A stretch of 59,440 nt of DNA from Anaerolineae bacterium (lineage in GTDB: Bacteria > Chloroflexota > Anaerolineae > Aggregatilineales > Phototrophicaceae), in assembly GCA_020849765.1 (NCBI GenBank), contig JADLAY010000014.1, positions 1 to 59,440 on the forward strand, given 5' to 3'. Below are positions 26,608-35,637 of this stretch, piece by piece; positions within the stretch are counted from its first letter, which is position 1, and every line of letters starts with the position of its first letter. The notes under the pieces were generated by a model. That model was not told the origin of the DNA. It ran no database searches and saw only the letters and a program-made list of their open reading frames with translations. The position numbers and the translations under genes are program-made.

Positions 26608-27600
26608 ATGACCAGGATTTGGAATGACCCCGTCGATTTCAAAGATCAGATGCTCGACGGATTCGTCGCCGCTTACGGACGCTTTATCGAGCGGATTCCG
26701 GATGCATCCGGTGTACGGGTCGTGGGCGGCCCGGTCGCCGATAAGGTCGCGGTGCTGGTCGGCGGTGGCAGCGGGCACTTTCCGCTCTTCTGCGGCTACG
26801 TCGGCCAGGGGCTGGCGATGGGCGCGGTCATGGGCGACATCTTCGCCAGTCCATCCGGCGAGCAGATCTACCGCTGCACCAAGGCCGTCGACGCGGGCAA
26901 AGGCGTCGTCTATGGTTACGGCAACTACAGCGGCGACGTCATGAACTTCAGCATGGGCAAGATGCGCGCCGAGATGGACGGACACGCCGTGCGCGAGATC
27001 GTCATCAGCGATGACGTCGCTTCGTCACCGCAATTCGACCGGCGGCGCGGCATCGCCGGGGATTTCTTCGTCTTCAAATGTTTGGGCGCGAGCGCCTGGC
27101 GTGGCGATGATCTCGATACGGTGGCAGCGTTCGGCCAGCGCGCCAACCAGATGACGCGCTCGTTCGGCGTGGCCTTCGGCGGCTGTACCCTCCCTGGCCG
27201 CAGCGAGCCGCTGTTCACGGTCGAACCCGGCAAGATGGAGCTGGGGCTGGGACTGCATGGCGAACCCGGCGTCGAATCGAGCGCCCTGCTACCCGGCAAG
27301 GACATCGCGCGCATGATGGTCGAGCGCCTGCTGGCCGATGCGCCACAGAGTGCAGGCAGCCGAGCGGCGGTGCTGCTCAATGGGCTGGGCGCGACCAAGT
27401 ACGAGGAACTGTTCGTGCTTTACAGCGATATCCACAGGCTGCTGGCGGACGCCGGGATCGACGCTCACAAGCCAATCGTCGGCGAACTGGGCACCTCGCT
27501 CGATATGGCCGGGTGTTCGCTCTCACTCATGTGGCTGGATGACGATCTGCAAGCGCTGTTCGATGCGCCCGGCGAGTCCGCGGCCTGGGCGAATACCTAG
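26608..27600 (+). CDS. dihydroxyacetone kinase subunit DhaK-like protein
   Basis: A 330-residue DAK1-domain protein. The substrate-site residues of E. coli DhaK have counterparts: His57 in 'G-G-G-S-G-H', Asp110 in 'Y-S-G-D-V-M-N-F' and His217 in 'L-G-L-H-G-E-P-G' (the residue that binds dihydroxyacetone covalently). The first motif departs from the usual G-G-S-G-H-E-P by having Phe in place of Glu. No DhaL (ADP/ATP) subunit or PTS partner is in the window, so the phosphoryl donor is unknown. ATG 26608 has TTAGGAG upstream. Confidence 0.85.
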   Translation: MTRIWNDPVDFKDQMLDGFVAAYGRFIERIPDASGVRVVGGPVADKVAVLVGGGSGHFPLFCGYVGQGLAMGAVMGDIFASPSGEQIYRCTKAVDAGKGVVYGYGNYSGDVMNFSMGKMRAEMDGHAVREIVISDDVASSPQFDRRRGIAGDFFVFKCLGASAWRGDDLDTVAAFGQRANQMTRSFGVAFGGCTLPGRSEPLFTVEPGKMELGLGLHGEPGVESSALLPGKDIARMMVERLLADAPQSAGSRAAVLLNGLGATKYEELFVLYSDIHRLLADAGIDAHKPIVGELGTSLDMAGCSLSLMWLDDDLQALFDAPGESAAWANT

Positions 27601-27606
27601 CGCCGG

Positions 27607-28488
27607 TCAGCGCAGGCGCGGGTCGAAGATGTCGCGCAGGCCATCGCCGATGAAATTGAAGGCGATGACGAGCGTGGCAATCGCCATGCCCGGATACAAC
27701 CACGTCCACCACTGGTCGAAATAGTCGATGCCGACGGCGACCATGCGGCCCCATTCCGGCGAAGTCGGTTCCGGCCCCAGGCCGAGGAAGCTCAGCCCGG
27801 CGAAGGTCAGGATGGCGTTGCCGATGTCGAGCGTGGTCATGACCAGCACGGAGGCGATGCAGTTGGGGACGATCGTTCGCACCAGGATGTAGCGTCGCGG
27901 CGCGCCCACGCAGTAGGCCGCTTCGACGTAATCGTTGGTCTTGATCTTGAGCACCAGTCCGCGCATCAAGCGCGCGTAGCCCGGCCACCAAACGACCACC
28001 AGCGCGATGATGGCATTGCGGATGTCCGGGCCGAGCGCCGCGGTGACTGCCATCGCCAGGATGATGGTGGGAAAGGCCATGAACAGCTCGGCCACGCGCA
28101 TGATGATCTCGTCCCACACGCCGCCCAGGAATCCGGCAATCGCGCCCACGGTCGAGCCGAGCAGGCTGCCGAAGATGATGACCAGGATACCCGCGGGGAT
28201 GGTGATGCGCCCGCCGTAGAGCACGCGCGAGAAGACGTCACGCCCTAATTCGTCCGTGCCGCCCGGATGCGTCAGGCTTGGCGGCTGCACACGATTGCGC
28301 ACGTCCTGTGCCAGCGGCTCATACGGCGCGATCTGTGAAGCCAGCAGCGCCGCCACGATCCAGACGATGACGACGATCACACCGATCACGAGCAGCGGAT
28401 GCTGCCCCATGATGCGGGAAATCCGCGTGGCGCTGCTAATTTGCGCGGAGGCGCGGATCGACGAAATAGTAGAGGAGGTCGACGACAA
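27607..28488 (-). CDS. peptide/nickel ABC transporter permease, DppC/OppC type
   Basis: About 293 residues with six membrane helices. The family loop reads 'G-T-D-E-L-G-R-D-V-F-S-R-V-L-Y-G-G-R' near residue 75. The EAA motif contact region contains 'E-A-A-Y-C-V-G-A' and 'A-I-L-T-F-A-G-L-S-F-L-G-L-G'. It forms the permease pair with the upstream gene. The listed start is a TTG overlapping that gene by 53 bases; the first ATG is 28410, which would shorten the N-terminus by 26 residues, and the true start is open. It ends 7 bases from the convergent dhaK-like gene. Confidence 0.9.
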   Translation of the reverse strand: MSSTSSTISSIRASAQISSATRISRIMGQHPLLVIGVIVVIVWIVAALLASQIAPYEPLAQDVRNRVQPPSLTHPGGTDELGRDVFSRVLYGGRITIPAGILVIIFGSLLGSTVGAIAGFLGGVWDEIIMRVAELFMAFPTIILAMAVTAALGPDIRNAIIALVVVWWPGYARLMRGLVLKIKTNDYVEAAYCVGAPRRYILVRTIVPNCIASVLVMTTLDIGNAILTFAGLSFLGLGPEPTSPEWGRMVAVGIDYFDQWWTWLYPGMAIATLVIAFNFIGDGLRDIFDPRLR

Positions 28489-29455
28489 GGTTCACCACCA
28501 CGTAAATCAGAGCAATGAGCAGGCTGACGCCCATAATCGCCGGAAAATCCTGCGATGTAGAGGCACGAAACATATAGCGCCCAATCCCCGGCCAGGCGAA
28601 GATCGACTCGGTGAGTACCGCTCCGGCCAGCAGATTGCCGTAAGACAACCCGATCACGGTCAAGATCGGGATCATGGCGTTGGATAACCCGTGGCGCATG
28701 ATGACGATGATTTCTCGAACACCTTTAGCACGCGCCGTGCGCATGTAATCCATGCCCAGCACTTCCAGCATAGCCGATCGGGTCACGCGGCTGATCAACC
28801 CGGCGACGTAAAGCGCCAGGACGATGCTTGGCAGCACCAGATGCGCGACCGCATTGATGAAGATGTCCATCCGCCCCGCGGCCAGGCTGTCAATCGTGAA
28901 CAACCCGGTGACCATGGCCGGTTCGTCCATCGTGAAATCCAGCCGCCCCGGCCCCGCGGCGATGCCGAGCTGCGCGTGAAAGACGCTCAAAAACACGAGC
29001 GCCAGTACGAAAACCGGCACGCTAACCCCGATGACCGCCATTGTCCGCGCCAGGAAATCGATCCAATGGTTGCGCCAGACCGCCGATGCCACCCCCAGCC
29101 CGACGCCCAGAAGAATGCCGAGCACCGTGGCGTTGGTCGCCAGCTCGATGGTCGCGGGCAAGAAGCGCGCGATGTCATCGGCGACGAGCTGCCGGGTCTT
29201 AATCGACCGGCCCAGGTTGCCCTGGACGAGATTGCCGAGATAGGTCAGATATTGATCGAGCGGCGACTTATCCAGCCCCCACTCGGCCCGGAAAGCCGCG
29301 ACAATCTCAGGATTGTTGAGTTGGCTCTGCGGCAGGTTGACATTGATGGGATCGGCTGGCACCGCATTTGCGATCAAAAAGGACACCAGCGTGATGCCGA
29401 GCAAGATAGGAATCGTGAAGAGGACTCGCCGCGCGATATACCGAAAGAACGTCAT
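28436..29455 (-). CDS. peptide/nickel ABC transporter permease, DppB/OppB type
   Basis: A 339-residue permease with an N-terminal helix. 'L-G-I-T-L-V-S-F' and 'L-D-K-S-P-L-D-Q-Y-L-T-Y' precede a six-helix core with the EAA loop 'Y-M-R-T-A-R-A-K-G' near 240. The C-terminal 'P-G-I-G-R-Y-M' is also typical. It lies downstream of the binding-protein gene and a strong hairpin. The ATPase genes (DppD/F) that usually complete the operon are not in the window and must be elsewhere. Confidence 0.92.
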   Translation of the reverse strand: MTFFRYIARRVLFTIPILLGITLVSFLIANAVPADPINVNLPQSQLNNPEIVAAFRAEWGLDKSPLDQYLTYLGNLVQGNLGRSIKTRQLVADDIARFLPATIELATNATVLGILLGVGLGVASAVWRNHWIDFLARTMAVIGVSVPVFVLALVFLSVFHAQLGIAAGPGRLDFTMDEPAMVTGLFTIDSLAAGRMDIFINAVAHLVLPSIVLALYVAGLISRVTRSAMLEVLGMDYMRTARAKGVREIIVIMRHGLSNAMIPILTVIGLSYGNLLAGAVLTESIFAWPGIGRYMFRASTSQDFPAIMGVSLLIALIYVVVNLVVDLLYYFVDPRLRAN

Positions 29456-29489
29456 CGATGTGCTTTGTCAATCCAGTATCGTGTCTGGG

Positions 29490-29527
29490 ATAAGAGAAAG
29501 GCACAGGGACAAGAATGTCCCCGTGCC
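29490..29527 (-). terminator. intercistronic hairpin between binding protein and permease genes
   Basis: Minus strand: a 12-bp stem with one G-T pair (29527-29516 with 29511-29500), 4-base loop, then TTTCTCTTAT. It probably lets the binding protein be made in excess over the permeases by partial termination or 3'-end protection. Confidence 0.6.
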
Positions 29528-29543
29528 CTGATGATTCAATCGA

Positions 29544-31118
29544 CTACATGCTGCGGCCGAGCAGGGCCAGGTCAAGCAGCCACTGCGGATGCCAGATGTA
29601 GCCCTCGATGTCCGCACGGAAGGCGGTCTGCACGTCGGGCTGGAGGAACGGCGCAAACGGGCTGTTTTCCTGCATCATCGTCTGGATGCCGGTGAAGACC
29701 TCCTCGCGCTCGGCAGGATCGGTCGCCACACGGGCACGTGCCACCAGCTCGTTCAATGCCGGGTCGGCCATGTCGGTCGTCCACAGCGCACGCTCTTCCG
29801 CGACCTTACCGCCAGGCGCAAACGCCAGCATGTCGACGGCGTCAAGCACATCCGGGCCCCAGAACCAGTAGCCGAAGCCTTCCGCGCCGGTACGGTAGTT
29901 CTCCAGCGCCACCTGCAGTTCAGCGGGGCTGAGCGTCACGTTGATGCCGACTTCAGCCAGATCTGCCTGGATCTTCTGGGCGTTGGTTTCCATGTTGACG
30001 CCCTGGAAGGTGAAGATCGGGTATTCGAGCGTCACGTCGAAGCCATCCGCATAACCGGCCTCGGCCAACAGCGCACGGGCCTCGTCCAGGTTGCGCTGGA
30101 CACCCTGCTCCGGCGTGAAGGCATACGCATTGCCGACAAACTCAACGCTACCGGGCTGAACACCGCCCCACAGCGCCACGTAACCTTCGTAATCGAGCGA
30201 CAGGCGGACCGCTTTCTGCACCAGCGGATCGGCCATCGGGCCGCCGACGTCCGGATTGGCGTTCATGAGCAGGAAGTGGACGATGTTGCCAGGGCCGCGA
30301 TAGATGGTGATTTCGGGATTGCCCTCAAGCGCGACAATCTGATCCGAGGTCAGGTCGAGCGCCAGATCGATTTCGCCGGATTCCAGTGCCACTTTCTGCG
30401 TGGCTGCTTCCGGAATGTTGGTGATGATGATGCGATCGAAATAAGGTGCATCACCGGTGTAGTTCGAATTGCGCACCAGCACGGTCTCGACCTGCGGTTC
30501 CCAGCTTTCCAGCACGTAGGGGCCGGAGCCTGCCGACATGCTGTTCAGATAGGTTTCGGCCGTATCGGTCGTCGCGGCATCTTCGGCATCCGTGCCGCCG
30601 TTCTCGCGGACGACGTCGGCATTGACGATGCCAAAGGCCGTGTTCGCCAGGTTGGCGAGGAAGGCCGGGTTGGGCTGTGACAGCGTGAAGGTCACGGTGT
30701 CTTCGTCATCGGCGGTCACGCCAGCGATATCTGCCGCCAGGAACGACGGGCTACCCTGCACGTACTTGAGCCGGTTGACGGAGAAGACGACGTCATCCGC
30801 GGTGATCGGGCTGCCATCGGAGAAGACCGGGCCGCTCGCCAGATTGAACGTGTAAGACAGACCGTCTTCCGAAATCGCCCAGTCGGTCGCCAGCATCGGC
30901 AGGATCTCGCTGGCATCCGCCTGTGGGAACGTGACCAGGTTTTCATAGATCACGTGATCGATGATGTCTTTTGTCTGAGTGTAACCACGCGCCGGGTCAA
31001 GCGAATCGGTGCTTTCGGCATGGCCCACAACGAGCACGGTTTCATCCTGTGCGCTCGTAATTCCGGTCGCGATCACGGCAATCGCCAGAACCAACACAAG
31101 CAAACGTACCTTCTTCAT
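29544..31118 (-). CDS. ABC transporter substrate-binding protein, family 5 (peptide type)
   Basis: A 524-residue exported binding protein: signal peptide ('M-K-K-V-R-L-L-V-L' to 'T-S-A'), then the SBP_bac_5 fold. It has 'Y-T-F-N-L-A-S-G-P-V-F-S-D-G-S-P-I-T-A-D-D-V-V-F-S' near 80-105 and a late 'T-A-F-R-A-D-I-E-G-Y'. It lacks a lipobox Cys, so it is not an obvious lipoprotein. It captures peptides or related solutes for the two permeases downstream. ATG 31118 with CAGGAG upstream is preferred to the start 36 bases further out. Confidence 0.92.
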   Translation of the reverse strand: MKKVRLLVLVLAIAVIATGITSAQDETVLVVGHAESTDSLDPARGYTQTKDIIDHVIYENLVTFPQADASEILPMLATDWAISEDGLSYTFNLASGPVFSDGSPITADDVVFSVNRLKYVQGSPSFLAADIAGVTADDEDTVTFTLSQPNPAFLANLANTAFGIVNADVVRENGGTDAEDAATTDTAETYLNSMSAGSGPYVLESWEPQVETVLVRNSNYTGDAPYFDRIIITNIPEAATQKVALESGEIDLALDLTSDQIVALEGNPEITIYRGPGNIVHFLLMNANPDVGGPMADPLVQKAVRLSLDYEGYVALWGGVQPGSVEFVGNAYAFTPEQGVQRNLDEARALLAEAGYADGFDVTLEYPIFTFQGVNMETNAQKIQADLAEVGINVTLSPAELQVALENYRTGAEGFGYWFWGPDVLDAVDMLAFAPGGKVAEERALWTTDMADPALNELVARARVATDPAEREEVFTGIQTMMQENSPFAPFLQPDVQTAFRADIEGYIWHPQWLLDLALLGRSM

Positions 31119-31145
31119 ACCAAGCTCCTGTGCTCCCGTTAAAAC

Positions 31146-31168
31146 GCGCAACATTCTTCATGTTGCGC
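31146..31168. repeat. perfect inverted repeat in the divergent gap before the binding-protein gene
   Basis: GCGCAACAT / ATGTTGCGC with a 5-base spacer, followed on the minus strand by GTTTT, 28 bases upstream of the ATG at 31118. It could be an operator or a leader hairpin; nothing further can be said. Confidence 0.4.
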
Positions 31169-31311
31169 ACTGCCACGCAATTGTAACAATCGCACTATGT
31201 CAAATCAAAATGTCGATAGTCCAACTGACAATTGGGCTGAACCGGCTTTTGACAGCCGCCCTCGCACATGGTATTCGTCTAGCGCATTCTCAGGACTCAG
31301 GAACCATCATC

Positions 31312-32454
31312 ATGAACTACGATCAACGCTTGCAACGCCTTCAGCGTCTTTTGGGCGAAGCGGCGGACCTTGCCTTCTTGCCCATCAGCACCGACCTGGA
31401 GTATCTCGTCGGCGTGCCGCGGGACATCCCGAACTTCGGCGTCACGCTGCATCCGGGCGCCTGGCTGGAAGGCGCCTGGCTCACCCCATCCAAAGCACCG
31501 ATCCTGACACTGCCGCGGATGACCGCCGAGTTCGGCGGGCTGAACCGTCTCACGGGCGTCGACATTCGCGTCCTCGGCGATTGGGACGACCCCGCCAAAC
31601 TGGTCGCCGACATCCTGAAGAGCCTCGACCTGCCCGCCAATCCGCGTGTCGCTCTGAGTGACCGCGCCCTTGCCGAAAGCGCCATCCATCTCCAGGCGCT
31701 CCTGCCGGATGCGCGCTTCGTCTCGGCGACCGATATCCTGCGCAAGCTGCGCACGGTCAAGGGTGAAGATGAGATCGCCGTCATGCGCGAGGCAGGCGCC
31801 ATCACCGAGGCGGCCTTTCAGGACGTGCTCAAGCAGCTCAAGCTCGGCATGACCGAGTTGGACCTCATGACTGAGGTCGATTACCAACTGCGCAGGCACG
31901 GCTCGCTCGGCCCCTCGTTCACGACCTCGTTCTACAATTCCGGCCCGCAGCACCCGCTGATCTTCGGCGACCGGTTGACAACCTGGAAGCGACCGGTCAA
32001 CGCGGGCACGGCCGTGCTGTTCGATTTCGGAGCGGTACACAACGGCTTCTGCTACGACTTCGGGCGCACGGTCTCGTTTGGCGCACCGACGGAAGAGATG
32101 ACACGCGTCTACAACCTGGTGATGGCGTCACAACGTGCCGGGATCGCCGCACTCAAGGTCGGCAACACCTGTGAAGCAGCGGATGCCGCGGCGCGTCAGG
32201 TGATCGAAGACGCCGGTTATGGCGAAGCCTTCCGCCATCGCCTTGGCCATGGCATCGGCATGGACGTCCACGAACCGCCCTTCCTGACCAAAGGTGACAA
32301 GTCGATCTTCCAGGAAGGCATGATGTTCACGGTCGAGCCGAGCATCACCCAGTTCGACACCTTTTCCGCGCGCGTCGAGGATGTCGTCGTCGTCCGTCCT
32401 GATGGCGGCGAGCCGCTGACGACCGGTTTTCAGACCTTGTACGTGGTGGAATGA
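31312..32454 (+). CDS. M24 family metallopeptidase (Xaa-Pro aminopeptidase/creatinase fold)
   Basis: A 380-residue peptidase with a creatinase-like N-terminal domain (1-145) and a pita-bread catalytic domain. All five metal ligands are visible: Asp in 'V-L-F-D-F-G' and 'C-Y-D-F-G-R-T', His in 'G-H-G-I-G-M-D-V-H-E', Glu in 'T-V-E-P-S' and Glu in 'R-V-E-D-V-V-V-V'. It likely removes residues before proline. ATG 31312 has CAGGA upstream; the longer frame reaching back to 31009 is not coding. It overlaps the RidA gene by 4 bases. Confidence 0.93.
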   Translation: MNYDQRLQRLQRLLGEAADLAFLPISTDLEYLVGVPRDIPNFGVTLHPGAWLEGAWLTPSKAPILTLPRMTAEFGGLNRLTGVDIRVLGDWDDPAKLVADILKSLDLPANPRVALSDRALAESAIHLQALLPDARFVSATDILRKLRTVKGEDEIAVMREAGAITEAAFQDVLKQLKLGMTELDLMTEVDYQLRRHGSLGPSFTTSFYNSGPQHPLIFGDRLTTWKRPVNAGTAVLFDFGAVHNGFCYDFGRTVSFGAPTEEMTRVYNLVMASQRAGIAALKVGNTCEAADAAARQVIEDAGYGEAFRHRLGHGIGMDVHEPPFLTKGDKSIFQEGMMFTVEPSITQFDTFSARVEDVVVVRPDGGEPLTTGFQTLYVVE

Positions 32455-32855
32455 TCATGACAGAACGGATCAATATCGGCACCGGCACGCCCTGGGAGCA
32501 GATCGTTGGCTATTCGCGCGCGGTGCGCGTCGGCAACATCGTCCACGTTTCCGGAACGACGGCCAGCGATGAGCAGGGTAACGTCATCGGCGTCGGTGAC
32601 GTGCGCGCGCAGACGGACTACATTCTGCGCAAGATCGAGCGCGCCCTCGAAGCCACGGGTGCCAGCCTGCGCGACGTCGTGCGCGTGCGCATGTTCGTCA
32701 CCGATATCTCGCAGTGGGAGGCCATTGGCCGCGTCCATGGCGAGTTCTTCGGCGACATCCGGCCGGTCTCGACGATGGTCGAGATCAGCCGCCTGGTCGA
32801 CCCGCAGCACCTGATCGAGATCGAAGTCGAAGCCATCATTGGAGTGGAGTCGTGA
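32451..32855 (+). CDS. RidA family protein (reactive imine deaminase-like)
   Basis: A 134-residue protein of the YjgF/YER057c/UK114 family. The opening 'W-E-Q-I-V-G-Y-S-R-A-V-R-V-G-N' and 'V-S-G-T-T-A' are typical. The conserved Arg lies in 'V-V-R-V-R-M-F-V-T-D', and a late 'M-V-E-I-S-R-L-V-D-P' with Glu closes the subunit interface site. Such proteins hydrolyse enamine/imine intermediates. The ATG overlaps the M24 stop (ATGA), and its own stop overlaps the next start (GTGA), so the three genes are translationally coupled. Confidence 0.93.
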   Translation: MIMTERINIGTGTPWEQIVGYSRAVRVGNIVHVSGTTASDEQGNVIGVGDVRAQTDYILRKIERALEATGASLRDVVRVRMFVTDISQWEAIGRVHGEFFGDIRPVSTMVEISRLVDPQHLIEIEVEAIIGVES

Positions 32856-33850
32856 AGTTCAGCCTCCGCTTCAATAACGATCTGCCGGTGCACGAATACG
32901 TGCGACTGGCGCAGGCGGCAGAACATTGGGGTTTCGATCAATTCTGGGTCAGCGACGATCTGTTCTTGCGCAGCGCCCCCGTCATCCTGACCGCAATTGC
33001 CGTGGCGACAGAACGGATCGAGATCGGGACGTGCATCGTCAATCCGTATACCCTGCATCCGGCGGAGATGGCGATGATGGCCGCCACACTGGATGAGGTC
33101 TCCGGAGGGCGATTCAACCTGGGCCTGTCGTCGGGCGCGGCGGAGTTCCTCAAGTGGGTCGGCATCACGCCGGACAAGCCCGTGACGGCCGTCCGCGATA
33201 CCGTGCGCGCCATGAACCGCCTGACCGCGAATAAACGCGCGGCCCTCGACGGGCAGTTTCTACAATGGACGGACGAAGCCTATCTGCGCTTCGAGTCGGA
33301 GCGGCGCATCCCGATTTACATCGGCGCCATGTCGCCCAACATGCTGCGGTTGATCGGTGAGGTGGCCGACGGCGGCCTGCCGCTGCTGCTGCCGCCGGAG
33401 CATTACGAGACCGTGCTGCCTTACATCCACGAGGGTGCCGCCAAAACGGGGCGCGATGTGCGCGACGTGGACGTGGCCGCCTGCATCTGGTGCTCGCTGG
33501 CGGACGACCGCGCGGCGGCCGAAGACATCTTGCGTGAGAAGATCGCCTACTACGGCCACGCGATGAGTCCATTGATCTGGGAGCGGCTCGGCCTGACGCA
33601 GGAGGATTTCCGCCCGATCGAGCAGGCCATCATGCGCGATGACGACAAAGAGCGCGCTAAGGCGATGGTCACGCCGGACATGCTGCGCATCGGCGTCGTC
33701 GGTACCGCGGCGGATTTGATCGAGCGGCTGGAAGGGCTCGTCGCCCAGGGCGCGCGCCACTTGAGCTTTGGCCCGCCGCTCGGCCCGGATGCGCTCGCCG
33801 CCGTCAACATCATTGGCCAGACGATCATCCCCCACTTCCGGGATCGGTGA
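32852..33850 (+). CDS. LLM-class F420-dependent oxidoreductase (methylene-H4MPT reductase-like)
   Basis: A 332-residue luciferase-like TIM barrel. It shows 'F-D-Q-F-W-V-S-D-D' near residue 29, 'I-E-I-G-T-C-I-V-N-P-Y' with the cis-peptide region, 'G-R-F-N-L-G-L-S-S-G' and 'P-I-Y-I-G-A-M-S-P'. These features match the Mer-like branch that binds F420. The substrate is unknown; co-transcription with an M24 peptidase and RidA suggests catabolism of an amine or amino-acid derivative. It starts at GTG 32852 overlapping the RidA stop; the longer frame upstream is a shadow. Confidence 0.88.
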   Translation: MKFSLRFNNDLPVHEYVRLAQAAEHWGFDQFWVSDDLFLRSAPVILTAIAVATERIEIGTCIVNPYTLHPAEMAMMAATLDEVSGGRFNLGLSSGAAEFLKWVGITPDKPVTAVRDTVRAMNRLTANKRAALDGQFLQWTDEAYLRFESERRIPIYIGAMSPNMLRLIGEVADGGLPLLLPPEHYETVLPYIHEGAAKTGRDVRDVDVAACIWCSLADDRAAAEDILREKIAYYGHAMSPLIWERLGLTQEDFRPIEQAIMRDDDKERAKAMVTPDMLRIGVVGTAADLIERLEGLVAQGARHLSFGPPLGPDALAAVNIIGQTIIPHFRDR

Positions 33851-34032
33851 CGATCAGACGACAAATCCGGACGTCGTCCGCAAGGCACGCATCGCCCGGA
33901 ACAAAAGAGACAAGGCGGATTCGCAGCTTGGCTGGTCTCTCATCTTCATGCCCCCTATTCTGTCGCAGCGCGGGTTGATGAAGGCGAGCCATCTATTTCG
34001 TCGCGATTCCGCATGGATCACCTGCGCTGAGA

Positions 34033-34041
34033 TGGTATACT
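34033..34041 (+). promoter_or_regulatory. extended -10 promoter of the polysaccharide cluster
   Basis: TGGTATACT, an extended -10 (TG-N-TATACT), 79 bases before the first gene of the cluster. No clear -35 is seen, as is usual with extended -10 promoters. Confidence 0.45.
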
Positions 34042-34119
34042 GCGGGGCCACAGCACATACTCTAAACCCTTGCATAACCATCCGGCCGACCAATGAGTTA
34101 TCTCAGGTCATAGTTTCAC

Positions 34120-35625
34120 ATGCTCAAGCGCCTGTTTATTCTACAACTGATCGTCATTCTCGCTTTCCTGTCACTGGTTCTATTCAATATCCAGTCGCAG
34201 GCGCTTACAGTCATCTTGACTGCTGGATTGGTCGGACTATGGCTGGCAGGTGCCTGGCTTGAGCCTGCCTCGCTTCTCCTCAGCGCGCTTGCCCTGGCCG
34301 GAATACCGAGCACACTGAGCGTGTTGTATATCAACGATGTTCCATTTTCAGTGAATGGTCTTCTCGTGGCGGCATTAGGGGTGGCATCGGGACTGGCTGT
34401 GGCCATTCATTACCGGCAGCAGTTTCGCACAGGTCGCCAGATCCGCCGGTGGCTGATTGACGGCGCGCCACTGTTTATTATTTTGCCGTGGGCGGTCGTG
34501 CGTACGATTGGTGCGCCAAGCCTCACCAACGCCATTTCGGACATTCTGATCTGGGTAACAGTCGCTTGCGTCTATACGCTGGGACGTGCTTACTGGGTCG
34601 CCAACCCACAGCGCATCCGGGATGGCGAAAAGGCCCTCGTTTACACGGCACTGCTGCCCCTAACGGGCATTTTGGTCGATGCGCTCTTGGGCAATGTTTT
34701 CTTCAACAACACGACGACGCAGCATTCTCTGGGGCTTAATACAACCTTGGGTGTGCGCTTGATCCCTTCGTTATTCGGTCTATTGTTGGTGCCAATGTTG
34801 GTGCAACTGAGGGCCGTTAGCGCAAGACAGACATGGCACAAGTGGGTGGTCGCGGGCCTCGTGGCAGTTCTGAGCGTCTGGGTCTTTCTTTCCCTGTCGC
34901 GGCTGGTCTTGATTGCGACGGCGGGCGTCGTCTTTCCCATGGCCCTGCTCTGGCCACGATCGCTCTGGAAAGCCGCGCTTGTGGTTGGCCTGGGCATGGC
35001 AGTCACCGTGCTGTTCATCACAAGCCCCGTCTACCCTCGACCCTTGTTTGTCAGCCTGGACTCAATCATCATCGAAGGACCGGCTGTTTCTCCTGGCGAA
35101 GAGGGTAATGGTGAGGGTCTGCAGCTTAACCGAGACGCTTTAAGAGGCCTTTCGTTTGGTCGTACAGGCGTCTGGGAATATCTCATTCGAACGGCGCTGT
35201 CCGAAAATCTTGTTCTCGGGCACGGCACAGGAGCTGCGCGCGACTACGTGAAGAATGCCGCCGTCAACTGGGATAATCCCCATAGCGATTACGTCCGTAT
35301 CTTCTTCGATCTGGGGCTCATCGGACTTGCCATCTTCGTCTACACCTGGGCATACAAGATCCTGGGGCTGTGGCACACATGGCTGCGATTCTCACCGCAG
35401 TCCGACGTCGCGCGTCGTAATTTCACTGCTGCGATCGCCGTCGGCTATATCCTCGTAAGTTTCGCGACGGATAATTTCCTGGTGTATTTCTTCATGATGG
35501 GGCCGCTATCCCTATTGCTCGCGATGGCTGATGCTGAGAAAATGCGCGCAGAAATCCCTGCGGAAGGCACACCAACTGAATCGAGTGCCAACCCGGAACC
35601 GGCGAAAGTACAGCCATCAGGATAG
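34120..35625 (+). CDS. O-antigen ligase / Wzy-like polymerase family protein
   Basis: A 501-residue integral membrane protein with about twelve hydrophobic segments. A large extracytoplasmic loop (about 305-395) contains 'G-R-T-G-V-W-E-Y-L-I-R' and 'H-S-D-Y-V-R-I-F-F-D-L-G-L-I-G'. The latter is the hallmark of the O-antigen ligase/polymerase family. It joins or polymerises lipid-linked oligosaccharides at the membrane surface. The last 30 residues are a charged tail. It is the first gene of a cluster with glycosyltransferases and a flippase. Confidence 0.85.
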   Translation: MLKRLFILQLIVILAFLSLVLFNIQSQALTVILTAGLVGLWLAGAWLEPASLLLSALALAGIPSTLSVLYINDVPFSVNGLLVAALGVASGLAVAIHYRQQFRTGRQIRRWLIDGAPLFIILPWAVVRTIGAPSLTNAISDILIWVTVACVYTLGRAYWVANPQRIRDGEKALVYTALLPLTGILVDALLGNVFFNNTTTQHSLGLNTTLGVRLIPSLFGLLLVPMLVQLRAVSARQTWHKWVVAGLVAVLSVWVFLSLSRLVLIATAGVVFPMALLWPRSLWKAALVVGLGMAVTVLFITSPVYPRPLFVSLDSIIIEGPAVSPGEEGNGEGLQLNRDALRGLSFGRTGVWEYLIRTALSENLVLGHGTGAARDYVKNAAVNWDNPHSDYVRIFFDLGLIGLAIFVYTWAYKILGLWHTWLRFSPQSDVARRNFTAAIAVGYILVSFATDNFLVYFFMMGPLSLLLAMADAEKMRAEIPAEGTPTESSANPEPAKVQPSG

Positions 35626-35637
35626 GAAGAAGTATCA

